Shown in pieces: positions 20,824 to 32,449 of a stretch of 64,000 nucleotides of DNA; the stretch's first letter is position 1, and every line of letters begins with the position of its first letter. The notes below the pieces were generated by a model. It had not been told where the DNA came from. It searched no databases and saw only the letters and a program-made list of their open reading frames with translations. The stretch spans positions 14,582,839 to 14,646,838 of the forward strand of contig CAMGYJ010000002.1 in NCBI GenBank assembly GCA_946122785.1. Direction: 5' to 3'. The DNA comes from Linum tenue (lineage: Eukaryota; Streptophyta; Magnoliopsida; Malpighiales; Linaceae). A program made the translations under genes and the position numbers.

Positions 20824-23800
20824 TCAAGTTTTATTATACTTTAGATCTTTAATCTCACTGGAAGGAATAAGCCCAAGTTCTCTATGAATGGTTAGAAATT
20901 GGTCAATGCTTAGAGGTTTAGCAAAAATATCAGCCCATTGGTTCGTCGTAGGCACAAACTCAAGTTGAATTTGACCTTCTTCAATCATTTCTCGAATGAA
21001 ATGATACCTAATTTCTATGTGCATGGTTCGAGAATGCTGTACGGGATTTCTTGCCATGTTAATGGCACTCGTATTGTCACACAATACGGGCATGGACTTA
21101 ATTTCTAACCCGTAGTCACAAAATTGATGCTTCATCCAAAGGATTTGAGTACAGCATAGGCCAACGGCCACGTATTCAGCCTCGACGGTGGATAGAGCAA
21201 CAGAGCTTTGTTTTTTTTCTAAACCAAGACACAAGGGAATTTCCGAGAAATTGACATGTCCCGGAAGTACTCTTACGATCAACTATGCACCCAACATAGT
21301 CTGAGTCACTATAACCAATTAAATCAAGACTTGACTCACTATCATACCATAGACCTAGATCCATTATGCCAGCTAAGTAACGAAAGATTCTCTTGACAGC
21401 AGTCAGATGACTTTCCTTAGGAGCACTTTGAAATCTAGCACACAGACACACACTGAATTGAATATCGGGTCTACTAGCAGTAAGATACATTAGTGACCCA
21501 ATCATTCCTCTATAGAACTTCTCGTCAATTGACTTACTCGACTCATCCTTGTCTAGTTTAATGGTAGAGGCCATAGGTGTAGTTGCAGTTTTTAGATTCC
21601 CAAATTCAAAACGTTTTAACATATTTTGAATGTACTTGGTTTGACTTATGAAAATGCCTCGAGTTGTTTGTTTAATTTGCAAACCCAAAAAATATGTTAA
21701 TTCTCCCATGGCACTCATTTCAAAAGACTTCTTCATGATATTTTCAAAATATTCGCACAACTCTTTGCTAGAAGATCCAAATATAATGTCATCAACATAT
21801 ATTTGAACTAGCAACAAGTGTTGTCCTTTATTTTTTATAAAGAGAGTTTTATCCACTGAACCCCTTTTAAAACCTTCTCCTAAAAGGAAAGAACTAAGTT
21901 TTTCATACCATGCTTGTGGAGCTTGTTTAAGTCCATATAGCGCCTTCTTTAATTTATAGACATGTTTTGGGTATCGAAAATCTTCAAAACCGGGTGGTTG
22001 TTCAACATACACTTCCTTTTTTAAATCTCCATTTAAAAAAGCACTTTTGACGTCCATTTGAAAAGTTTGAAACCCTTAGAGCTAGCAAACGCACATAACA
22101 TTCTAATAGCCTCTAATCTAGCGACCGTGGCAAAGGTTTCATCGAAATCTATTCCCTCTTCTTGATTATACCCTTTAGCTACTAACCTAGCCCTGTTTCT
22201 AGTTGCTACCCCATTTTCATTAGACTTGATCTTGTAAATCCACTTAGTCCCGATAATAACTCTATTAGGTGGTCTGGGTACCAAATCCCACACATTAGCT
22301 CGTTCAAACTGACTCATTTCTTCATTCATAGCAGCATTCCAATTTTCATCATTCAAGGCATCTAACACATTTTTAGGTTCAACAAATGACACAAAAGCAG
22401 TGTGCACAATAGAATTTCTAGAACGAGTGACCATACCTTCATTTAGCCCTCCTATCATAAGAGAAGAAGGATGGCGTTTGGCAATATGTGGAGGAGGTTG
22501 CCTTACATCAAGGTCTTGCTCGATCGGAGAGTTTGTGGTACTTGCTGTTTTATCTTGGTCTTCAGATATGATCGTTCTGGGTTCAGATTTCTCCGTGTTT
22601 AATGTCCTTGGTAGATCATAGCTCCCACCAAGTCCAAAATCATCTTCATCTAACTCATCTGAACACTCATTAGCAGATTCATCAAATATCACATTTATGG
22701 ACTCTTCCACTTTGAGAGTCCTTTTGTTGAATATTCTATATGCTTTGCTAGTCATGGAATAGCCCAAAAACACACATTCATCGGATTTAGCATCAAACTT
22801 GCCAAGATGATCTTTGGTGTTTAATGCAAAGCACTTGCAGCCAAAGGGATGGAAGTAACTCAGATTGGGTTTTCTTCCTCTCCAAATCTCATAAGGAGTC
22901 TTTTTAATTCCAGATATGATCAAAGCTCGATTAGTAATATAGCAAGCAGTATTTATGGCTTCAGCCCAAAGGTACTTTGGCAAACCATAGTCATGTAACA
23001 TTGTTCGAGCTATATCAATCAAAGTTCGATTTTTCCTTTCCACCACTCCATTTTGTTGCAAAGTTCGAGGAGAAGAAAAATTGTGACTTATTCCTAGCTT
23101 ATTGCAGAAGAGTTCAAATTCTTCTTAGATAAATTCTCCACCATGATCACTTCTAATGCTAGCAACCTTAGATTGTTTTTCATTTTCCAATTTCTTAGTT
23201 AGAGACTCAAAGTTTTGAAAAGCTTCACTTTTGCTAGCTAGAAACAATACCCAAGTGAAACGAGAATAGTCATCTACAATTACAAAAGCATAGGACTTAC
23301 CTCCATAGCTTACCACATTGGTTGGTCCGAAGAGGTCAAGATGAAGTAGTTCTTCTCGTTGTGGATATTACCGTCTTACTCTTGAAGCTAGACCTTGTAT
23401 GCTTTCCTTTAGCACAAGCATCACAAAAGAACTCCTTTTTGCCTTTTAACTTAGGTAGACCTTTAACTAGCTCAAGGTCACTTAGTTTAGACAGAATTCC
23501 TATACTCACATGACCAAGCTTCCTATGCCAATCTATTTGATCATTTTTCTCTAATGACATTAGACAAGTTATCTTAAAGCTTTCTTTATCATCTAGATTT
23601 ATGACATATAACTTATTTTTGCGTCTCCAGGTGAAAAGCACTTTCTTATCAACTAATGACTCTATGTAGCAACTATCATGTTCAAAGACTATCCTCTTAT
23701 CTTTGCCACACATTTGACTGATAGAAAATAAGTTATGCCTAAGACCTTTTACTAGCATCACATTCTCAATGCATGGATCTGAACCTACTATTCCTCTTCC

Positions 23801-23962
23801 TATTATTTCGGCAGAATTATTGTCACCAAAAAATACCTTTCCACCTTTACCTTCTTTGAGTGTGGTGAATAGGTTTCGATTTCCTGTCATGTGGTGTGAG
23901 CATCCACTGTCTAGTATCCATTCAGTTGCCTCCATGCTCACTTGGAAGCAAACCTGCGCCAT
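20824..23962 (-). pseudogene. Degenerate pol of the Sirevirus-like element
   Basis: Reading leftwards: protease with LDSGCSHHM (near 23910); gag-pre-integrase region (WHRKLGHVS, CDACAKGKHTR); integrase core (VDDYSRFTW, SDHGGEF, QQNGVVERKNR); RT with [10 protein letters not shown] and catalytic YVDD near 21780; and RNase H with [18 protein letters not shown] and CDNTSAIN. The stop is near 20824. At least four breaks split it: around 23335, 23125-23061, 22040 (start of the RT palm segment) and 21180-21280 (RNase H). Pieces overlap in different frames, as expected from small indels. Confidence 0.9.
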
Positions 23963-24019
23963 TAGCAGTCATGCAGTTTTGGGTTTTTGTATCCAGACTT
24001 TCTTGGATACAGTTTGTTT

Positions 24020-25718
24020 GTGATCTTTAATGGAACAAAATCTACTAATGTGACCAACTTGATGGCAAGTAAAACAAGTTCTATATTTTTCAGTTAGTAT
24101 TCTCTTTCTACATACTGCCTAATGTGCTCAGATTTATGACAATAGAAATATTCTATGTTTCTATATCTTTGTTTTGATGTTCCATTCCTCTCATGCTTTA
24201 TTGATTCTTCAAAAATATTTGACTTGCCTTTACTACATGAATTTGATCTTAAGTTTTCACAATATCCCTTAGTGGAATGATTTAGGTAAGTATTACCTTC
24301 CTTTCTTAGAGATTCAATTTTATTTCCTTCTAATGATTCTTGAAGTTTTACCGTGAGACTCGATTTCTCTTTTTCTAAGACTTCAACTTTCTTAGTAGTT
24401 TCTTCTAACTCTTCTTTTAATCTGACCGCCTCCTTCTTTAGTTCATCATATTCAATGTTTATTTTGGCATAATCAGATTTTAGTTTAGAATATTTTACTT
24501 TAACATTTCCAAACTCTAACTAAATTTCCTTGATAGTGGATACTAATTGGTCATCATCACTATAGTAATCACTATCGCTGAAATGAGTATGGTTGGAAGA
24601 TGTTACCTCGTTTGGGTTATGTCTTTCTGATGGCTCTTCAACTTCAATTGCCATGTAGCTTTCTTCTCTTGTTTCCTCTCCATCCTCATCTTCTTCTTTG
24701 CTACAGCTCCATGTTGCAGCCATGGCTCGTTCTTTTCTTGCTAGAGGACATTCAGCCTTGATATGCCCTGTTTTTCCACATCTGAAGCATCCGGTAGTGT
24801 TTTGAACCTTAACCGGATGAAGCTGTTCAATCCTGCTTTTATGGAATGCTCTTGATTGAGGATATCTTGATGTACCACCTTCTTTCTCAGCTTCTCTATT
24901 CTTGTTAACAAAGTTTCCTCTTCGTTTTCTCTTCTCACTCAAAGTAGTCTACTAATTTTTTTGCTTAGTAGAGCCAATTCTTCATCCTCCATATCATCGA
25001 GATCTTCAGTGTCTTCATTGCATGTGGTAGCCTTGAAGGCTATCCCCTTTTTCCCTTTATCAAGATTTCCTTTGTTGAGCTTGTCTTCATGAGTTGCTAA
25101 TGACCCGATGAGTTCATCTATGGCTAACTTCCCTAGGTCTTTAGCTTCCTCTATTGCGGTTACCTTTGGAGTCCATTGCTCTAGGAGACTCCATAAATTT
25201 TTTCTAACAAGATCTCCACTCTCATATGATTTCCCAAGATTCTCCAGACTGTTCACAATGTTTGTGAAATACATTTGCCGGATCGTTTCTCCTTCTTCCA
25301 TTTTGAATAATTCGAATTGCTGTTTCAAGGAATTAATTCGAGATGTTTTGACTTGAGAGGTACCTTCATAAGTAACCTGTAGTTTATCCCAGATTTCCTT
25401 AGCAGTCTTGCAACCAGCAACTTTGTGATATTCCTCTGGACCGAGTGCACAGTACATAAGATTAGTTGCCTTGCAGTTTTGTTGAAAATTTTCAAAGTCC
25501 TCGTCTGTCAATTTTTCTTGATCCTCCTTGAGTTCATACGGACCCTTGATGACTCTAGCCCAGAGTTTTGGATCTGTGGATCCAACAAATAATTCGATCC
25601 AATTTTTCCAATACCCATAGTTAACTCCTTCAAATCTGGGAGGCCGATTTTGAGAGAACCCATCAGCCAGATAGAGTGGAGCATTATTTTTGGGACCCGA
25701 CGCCATCTTGATTAACAC
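24020..25718 (-). pseudogene. Degenerate gag of the Sirevirus-like element
   Basis: Starts near 25718 and carries the UBN2-type gag core (YWKNWIELF, LEQWTPKVTAIEEAKDL). A frameshift near 24940 follows. A CCHC knuckle (CFRCGKTGHIKAEC, about 24745-24790) is followed by an acidic stretch. A stop lies at 24520, then a Lys/Glu-rich probable coiled coil in the same frame. A second knuckle (CFTCHQVGHISRFC) is at about 24034-24078, close to the protease. The paired knuckles separated by a coiled coil are consistent with the large Gag of Sireviruses. Confidence 0.82.
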
Positions 25719-25752
25719 CGGAGGTCGTTGAACCTTATTCTACGGTGACCGT

Positions 25753-25764
25753 GCTCTGATACCA
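25753..25764 (-). other. Initiator tRNA-Met primer-binding site (copia, minus)
   Basis: The minus strand reads TGGTATCAGAGC two bases after the LTR end, the usual Ty1/copia primer site complementary to initiator tRNA-Met. Confidence 0.92.
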
Positions 25765-25766
25765 CG

Positions 25767-26570
25767 TGTTGGTTGCGTCGAGCGCGAGACTTTATACCTG
25801 TCTTCCAATAACTCAAACAAAGATAAGCTCAATTATAATAATTTACCCAATTGAAGGACACGCTAAAAGAAATCCAACTATCAGCCTAGTGAATCTGAAA
25901 ATTAGAACCTTGACCGAAATACTAATCAAACCACTTCAACTTAGTTTCTAGTTTAAAAACTTTACTTAGGCTATTGATAGTAAGACCCACTTAATTAAAA
26001 CCCAGCGTTTAACCTGACTGGGTTTCTAAGCCCAATAGCTCAATTCAAACAGAATAAATAAATTAACCCAGAAGCCCAGCCCAACTAGTTTCTTGTCCCG
26101 ACCCAGTCTCTAAGTGACAGAATAAAACGGCAGTGTTTTAATTCCAAAATCAGACTAGCTTTCCTTTCCCTACACAAGCAGACACACGCTCTCTCTATTC
26201 TAATAGGCTTTGAGAGCTTAAAGCCCACTCACAGCCTAGCTGTAAAACTTAAGCCCGACCCAACTTGTGGAGACAAGTGAAACGGTGAGTTCTTATTTAT
26301 TCAAACTCACACCAATTACCCTCTTCCCTTGTATTCGATCAAAAGCAGCCCTGTAACTAAGGTTAGACAAACAAAATCATGAACACCAAGAACTGGTTAA
26401 AAGAACCCAGCAGTTCTTCCTAGAAACTTAGAACCAAAATACACCAAACCCAGGAAATGAGATCTGATGCTTAGCACTTCTGTCAGGGCTTCCTTTCTCT
26501 TCAGTTCTGATCGAGATCCCTGCAATCACAGACTCCACAGAAACACATACAGAAGCATTCACAGAACACA
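25767..26570 (-). repeat. 5' LTR of Sirevirus-like element, U5-side part
   Basis: Begins (plus-strand view) with TGTTGG, the inverted terminal repeat of the LTR, and runs to the ACACA at 26566-26570 where a solo LTR interrupts. Continued at 28773-29384; the two parts total about 1.4 kb. Confidence 0.85.
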
Positions 26571-28767
26571 TGAAACATCCCACTACTTTGAACTTGGAAA
26601 AAGACATTTCTACCCCGGGGTATAATTAAAAATATCAAATAACACGACTTTAATTAAAATACCAAACTCAAACATCTTAATATCTCAAATCGTAGCCCTA
26701 AACAAGTGGGCAAAACTTAAATCGTGCATAAGAAATGAATCTCCAGTCTTTAACTCTTAACCATAAAGTCTTAATAACTTGAAAAGTTCTCCGATGCTTA
26801 CTCTGACGCCTGACTCGACATCTCTCAACGATGATGGTGTTGAGCTCCCCTAGCTTGCTGATCACGGACTGGCTGGTTAGGATTTCCTCCTCTACGATCT
26901 GGTGAGTGAGTTGGGGTCAGTCTACGCCTTACTTAAACTTGAAACACCTACGGTTATTCTCCGGAAGCTCACAAAAAACTTGAGAAAGTGATTTCTATAC
27001 TCGTCTTTCGAACTTTAACTCTTGAAAAATGTATCATTTCGTCATTTAGCTTACTTTGGGGCCCCTACCTCGTCTTAGCTGGCGCCACTGCTAGCCTTAC
27101 TTACTTTCTTAAACATGACTACCCTCACAATGGGGTGCCCCTCAAATGGGTTTGAACACCGCGGAACGAGTCACCATCCGGTGTCAAACTACGGCGTGAC
27201 TACCGCGGAACGTATCACCATCCGGTAGCACACCTAAATCTAAGCAATGGAAACCGCGGAACTCATCACCATCCGGCTCCACGCCTGACCAACTACCGCG
27301 GAACGTATCACCATCCGGTAGTGATCAACTACCGCGGAACTTATCACCGTCCGGTAGGGATCCATCTAACTAGTGGCTAGCTAAGCGAGGTTAACTTATT
27401 CTTGCTTATGACTTTCTCTTGCTCTTATCACTTTAACTTAATCGTCAAACGAAACGTAAAAGCTTTAATTAAATACTCAAAGCTCATAAACATATCCTTC
27501 AAACTATTAATCAAAAGAACACACTTCATCACCCATAAACATAAGCAAGCACACAATTTCACATAAAACAACTTCTTAAACACGCAAGGCAAATACTTGA
27601 AAATACGTAAGGCGTAGAATTTACCCCCTTAACACTCACCTTATATCCGTCGAAACCAACTCTGAATCTGCTCTAAAATTTCCAAACTTGCTCTAATTAA
27701 ATTCTCCTCGTTCTCACGATTCCACAGGCGCTGACGATTTCTCGTTCGGACGTCAATTGATCGAGTTATGACCAAATTAAACATTGAGTCAGTTTAAAAG
27801 TACTAGGTACCAAAACTGTAATTTTCGAGTCAACACAGTTGACCACGACCTCTCTGGAAAAATTACACATTTAATCCTCTAACTTCTCGAATTGCCAAGA
27901 CTGATACCTGAACTGTCCGATTTGCGTCCCAAACTTTCGAGGCTCGTATCTCCCTCGTCCGACGTCGAAAATCAATTCCGTCGAAACCGGGGTGTTCCTG
28001 AGATAGCCCTCTATAAGATGGTACCAAGGTTTTGAGGCTTTATTGAGTTCAAGTACGCCGGGGTTGCCGTTGGAGCTACGATCATTACAAGGTTCGCCGG
28101 GTTAGTCGAGTCCTAAAACGAGCCTAAGGATCGATGAGACGGAGAAACTTACCCCTTAATGTCAAGAGAAGATGCTGTCGTTGAGCGTCTCTGTGACAAT
28201 CCACTCTGCCTTCCCGTCGCCGGCGTTCCGCGAGGAAGAAGGTCGCGATGCCGCCAGCTGCTCCCGCTGCGGTGGTTCACTCTCGATGAGTAGGGAAGTC
28301 GAGCTTCGGTCCAGGAAAGAGGAGGTAAATGTTGATGACGAGGAGTGGGCTAGCGCTGCTCTCGATTTAGTGGGCAATAAAAAGAAATGAAGAATGATGG
28401 TAACGGAATGACGATTTGGTGAGAGGTGGGGAATAAAAGGCGAACTGGGGGTGATTTATTAGGCGGGGTTTATTAGCTGTGGTGGGAAGTAACGCTTGTG
28501 GGATTTTGGGTTTTTATTATATATATATTTTTTTTCTTTCTTGTTCCATAAACGTGAGTAGTTGATGATGATTAATTGATTATTATAATAAAAACATGTG
28601 TTGTTGTTGATGGAGGGAAATGAGCGGGTGATGGATGATGATGGTAATAATAATAATATCAATAATAATTATTATTATTACTATCTCTAATCTACGGTTG
28701 AACCCTTCGTACGTAATCGTCAACCGAACATTTGGTCGAACCTAGACTCAAATGTTGGGGTGTTACA
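26571..28767 (-). repeat. Solo LTR (chromovirus-type) inside the copia LTR
   Basis: On the minus strand it starts TGTAACACCCC and ends GGGATGTTTCA, termini typical of plant Ty3/gypsy chromovirus LTRs. It is flanked by perfect 5-bp duplications ACACA (26566-26570 and 28768-28772). It is 2.2 kb long without gag/pol coding, as expected after LTR-LTR recombination. Inside, at 27156-27357, five related 'CCGCGGAAC...ATCCGG' units form hairpins. The short ORFs at 28162-28390 carry no recognisable domain. Confidence 0.9.
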
Positions 28768-28772
28768 ACACA

Positions 28773-29384
28773 AACAGAAAGAGCATAGTAAGAACATAGC
28801 CCACGATTTTTACGTGGTTTCCAGTATTGGGAGAATGAGGATCCCAATACTGACTACTCCACGGTCGGAGACTCACTGTTGTGTGATCTCCGACGATTCA
28901 CTAAAGATATTACGTTGAAGTTCGATGTAAGTCTATCTACCCAAGAACCCTTTGATCAATCTCAACCAGATTGATCAAACACTCTCTTCTCAAACCCCGA
29001 ATTGCTTCCCCAGCAACTCGTAATAGTGTTTCCCCAACACTAACCCTCAAAGCAATTCTCCCCGAACCCTTTGAGAAACCCCTTTCCTATCAATCTAGGT
29101 ATTCTCACAAAATCCCCTTTCGTCTTAGCTAGCTTTTTGATCACTTGAAAGGTTGCGATTGCTCTTCCCTCAACTCGCCTTTTATAGGCTGCCATGTAGT
29201 CGTTGCTAATTCAAATTCCTTCCCTTATTAGTGATGATTTGCTTGATAGTCCATCTTCAGATTTGATTTGCATTGCTGTACCAAATCTCCTTAATCTGAT
29301 ATCTCCTCTTATTCCTCCTTCTTTCCATTTTTGCTCCTGATCTTCTTTCCTTCTCAAGTGGCCTTTGACTAGCTTGTTCCAACA
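28773..29384 (-). repeat. 5' LTR of Sirevirus-like element, U3-side part
   Basis: Continues the LTR beyond the solo-LTR insertion and ends CCAACA at 29379-29384, the inverted repeat of TGTTGG at 25767. A perfect 11-bp hairpin stem lies at 28822-28852. Confidence 0.85.
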
Positions 29385-29517
29385 CGTCCGCTCACTACTG
29401 CAACGACGAATAAAGCTCCGTCGTCCGACCTTCTCATCAGGTCACCAACGAACAAATGATCGCACCTAAGCTCCAACGTCCGAGGAACCCACCTGCCAAG
29501 CGACAACCAATCCTCCT

Positions 29518-29923
29518 AGGGGTGGCTATAAGGTCCGGTCCGGTTAAATTGGCCTCAATTGATCCGGTCCCAATCTGGTCTTTTGGGAATATAAGGACCA
29601 AAGATTTGATTGGATACAGTCCGGTTTTGATCCAGTCCGGTCCCAATTCGGTCTTGATTTTAGATTGAACTTATGGGGATTTGAGTGGCCTGAGGACTCA
29701 AAGAGCGAGGAGTTGGTTAAGTTTTGAGTGTTAGACTCTCTTATCCGGTCTTTGATCTGGTCTCAAACGGGTTTTTTTACCTCAAATCTAAGCCCGAAGA
29801 TTGGATTGGATTGTTTGCTATCCGGTTCTGGTCTAGTCTCGGTCCGGGTTATATGATTCAGTTTCGGGTAAAACCAAACAGTCCGAACCAAATAGCTAGC
29901 CTCAACTCCCCTATGACTGTCCT
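29518..29923 (+). mobile_element. Possible hAT-like non-autonomous element
   Basis: The segment begins TAGGGGTGGCTATAAGG and ends ...ACTCCCCTA, so both ends read TAGGGG inward. It is filled with GGTCCGGTCCGGTT-type repeats that commonly fill plant hAT-derived miniature elements. The right terminus is decayed and I find no matching 8-bp target duplication, so the call is tentative. Confidence 0.35.
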
Positions 29924-30560
29924 CCCGCCTGTGCTCACAACCACCCTCGCAGTCGCAGAACCTTCCTCATTCCTCTAAAGAAATAGCATACTCATGAGGA
30001 TGGTTGTTTGGTTCTACTCAGTTTTGTCCATGCTTCTACAAATCTTTATTTTGTCTCTGAAAATGAATTGCCTCTGCACTCATTTTTCAGTAAAAATGGC
30101 ACTAATAATTGCAAAAAACATTAGAGTATGCTATTTCCTTATAGTTCAGTCTTGCGCTATTTTCTTCTAGTTCAATGTCTTCTAGCTAGTTCAGACATTA
30201 GAGTATGCTATTTCCTGCACCCGCGACACCTGGTATAAGTCCCTATGGAAAATAGCAAAAGCCCCGCAAATTCTCATGAAACACGTTTTCTTTCCAATGC
30301 ATAATAACTATTGGCTTTTCCGTTAAAAATGAGGTTGGAGGTATTTTGTTGTATTGAATCGTGTTTTAACCTTGGGTTACTTGTCCTATTAATAACAACA
30401 ACTACTACCAGATGCTTGCTATTAATTAACAGATTTAACAATAATTTAAAAGTGTTAAGACTTTTAGTTACGTACACTTTCTTTCAATTGCAAGGGAATC
30501 TCCACTCTTGAATAATTTGGGAATCCAGCTGTGTTGGCCTGCTAAGTGTAGCGCCTAGGG

Positions 30561-30563
<3 letters not shown>
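29924..30563. other. Spacer, nothing recognised
   Basis: AT-rich sequence with no coding potential or repeat structure that I can identify on either strand. Confidence 0.6.

Positions 30564-30609
<46 letters not shown>
30564..30609. repeat. (AT)n microsatellite
   Basis: An uninterrupted AT dinucleotide run of about 46 bp directly abuts the inverted-repeat element at 30606. Confidence 0.97.
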
Positions 30610-30611
<2 letters not shown>

Positions 30612-31017
30612 TGGCTTCTATGGTACCCCGGGTGAAATCCAGGGTACCGTATACCTTGAGTATGAAAACACTATCTAGACCTCGAATTAGCAGAATTTTT
30701 GGCCTTGATACTATACCCTAACCCTTAATGAGTGAACCCTAGGTCCTAATTATCTAAATCATAAACTATAAACCCTAAGATGAAGCATTCATCTTTTTGC
30801 CTATATTTGGACGAATAATAGCCATCGATTCTTGTTTCTAATTAAATTGATCTTGGGGTATAAGATTTAGAGAACTAAGACCCAGATTTTGATCTTTAAG
30901 AGTTAGAGTATGACATCATGTCCAAAAGATCAATCAATTCAAGGTCTAGATAGCGTTTTCATACTCAAGGTATGCGGTACCCCGGATTTCACCCTGGGTA
31001 CCGTAGAACTCACCATA
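30606..31017. mobile_element. Miniature inverted-repeat element (about 410 bp)
   Basis: The left end (TATGGTG..TGGTACCCCGGGTGAAATCC and on to CTATCTAGACCT) matches the reverse complement of the right end over about 75 bp with few mismatches. There is no coding capacity. Flanking duplication may be only TA, but the left side merges with the AT microsatellite, so family assignment is open. Confidence 0.75.
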
Positions 31018-31068
31018 AGTCCGTCTTCCTTACCACTAGGCTATGTGAAAGAAAAGGTCATTCATTTA

Positions 31069-31460
31069 TAAGAACAAGGGCAATGTCTATTTTTTACCCA
31101 AACCTTTTTTCAGATTCTTTTATTTTAACCAAACCTATAGAAATTCTATTTATTATCCAAACGTATTATAATTTATCAAAGTCTGAGCATTCATTCTGTT
31201 ACCGTTACTTATTTTGTCCACGTGTGAGATGGGATTTTTTTTTGTTTTTTGATAATCTTTTTATTAAAAATAGTAAATGATGGTATTCTGATCGCCACGT
31301 AGGAAGTCAACTCATTATGGTCATACTTAGTCAGCATTACTAACAGAAAAGTTGACGGAGAGTTAACGTTTGGATAATTTTTAGGAATTCAATAGGTTTG
31401 GTTAAAATAAAAGAATCTGAAAAAGGTTTGGGTAAAAAATAGACATTGCCCTAAGAACAA
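31069..31460. mobile_element. Mutator-type MITE with 9-bp target duplication
   Basis: The element body is 31078-31451, with terminal inverted repeats starting GGGCAATGTCTATTTTTTAC that remain near perfect for about 70 bp. A perfect 9-bp direct repeat TAAGAACAA flanks it (31069-31077 and 31452-31460), the duplication length typical of Mutator-like elements. No coding sequence. The well-preserved arms suggest recent insertion. Confidence 0.88.
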
Positions 31461-32204
31461 CTAGGGGCCGTTTGGATGAGAAATTCTATCAGATCAAAAT
31501 TGACCTAATTGTTTCATTTTGAAACAATCTAGAATTTAGAAAGAAAGAGAGCAAATTGAGGCATTGGTACATCTTGCGATGAGTTTGGCGAGAGCAGATC
31601 GAGGTGGGAGCAAACAGCCTTGCCGAGGATCGTTTCTTCATCATCGGCATTGGACAAAAGCGATCTGTGTTGCCAATTATGTATGTACAAATGCATACCT
31701 TGTTGGGGGGGTGTAGCGGTTGGAGGATCGACGTCGGGGAACAAGGATTGGTTGATAAACTAGTGACATCATCGGGAGATGCTTTGGTGAAACGGGCGAC
31801 CAGATGACATACTTATTTTGTTGCAACGAAACAACACCGTTATAACAGAAAATAAAGGTCGATCGGTTGGTTATTGTCTTATCCGTGTTGGAACATAATT
31901 TCACAACTAAAAAGGTTTCAGCATTGTAGCCGGATTTAGTGATAGCAATTTGAAACCCACACTATTGGGCATTACTCTACCTGACCTGCGATGGTGCGGC
32001 TATTACCTAACCCAGAGTAGTGTTGGACGTGGTATGGGAATTGAGGTACTCATGTCCCGCTCCACACCATTTTTGGCTCATTCGATGTCAATTTATTACA
32101 ATATCTATTCATATTTCTCCAATTTTGACTTTACTTCAGCTAGTTAGACGTGGTATGGGAATTGAGGTACTCATGTCCCGTCCTCCAATGATATTTGTCT
32201 TAAT
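31461..32204. other. Spacer with a 38-bp direct repeat
   Basis: No gene is supported. GACGTGGTATGGGAATTGAGG and its continuation to CATGTCCCG occur twice, at about 32022-32059 and 32143-32180. GGGCCGTTTGG near 31466 resembles a transposon terminus, but I find no partner end. Confidence 0.55.
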
Positions 32205-32440
32205 GCCTACTGTGATGCAGACTGGGGTGGTTGTCATTCCACACGACGCTCTACTAGTGGGTTCTGTATTTTCCTCGGTTCAACTCCCATCTCCTGGCGA
32301 ACCAAGCAGTAGAAGGTCGTTGCCCGGTCGTCTCCAGAAGCAGAATATAGAGCATGGCTACCATGGTTAGTGAAATCTTGTGGCTTTGTTGGCTTCTTAG
32401 TGAACTTGGTGTTCCTCAATCACAAATATCAGATGATTTT
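32205..32440 (+). pseudogene. Ty1/copia RNase H fragment
   Basis: Translated directly, this gives the copia RNase H signature: AYCDADWGGC, STRRSTSGFC, then a TAG, then SSPEAEYRAM. After a missing base near 32356 the frame changes to one reading EILWLCWLLSELG. Both the TAG and the frameshift show it is dead. No LTR or other pol domain is adjacent, so it is an isolated relic of a different copia family from the two larger copies here. Confidence 0.8.
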
Positions 32441-32449
32441 TTGGGAAGG

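Larger units (their letters stand above)
19897..29384 (-). mobile_element. Decayed Sirevirus-like Ty1/copia element
   Basis: A minus-strand Ty1/copia element. Its 5' LTR (TGTTGG...CCAACA) spans 25767-29384 and is split by a solo LTR. The primer site is at 25753-25764, gag at about 24020-25718, and pol at 20824-23962. An additional ORF start with its own TATA box follows pol. The SIRE/Maximus-type assignment rests on gag and integrase motifs (for example FGCKCFALNTKDHLGKFDAK) and the extra downstream ORF. The 3' LTR is absent: the element is truncated at the junction with element A. Many stops and frameshifts mark it as old. Confidence 0.85.

Noticed and set aside
28162..28390. Overlapping 71- and 72-codon ORFs on opposite strands
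   Set aside because: They lie inside the solo LTR at 26571-28767 and have no domain; most likely compositional.
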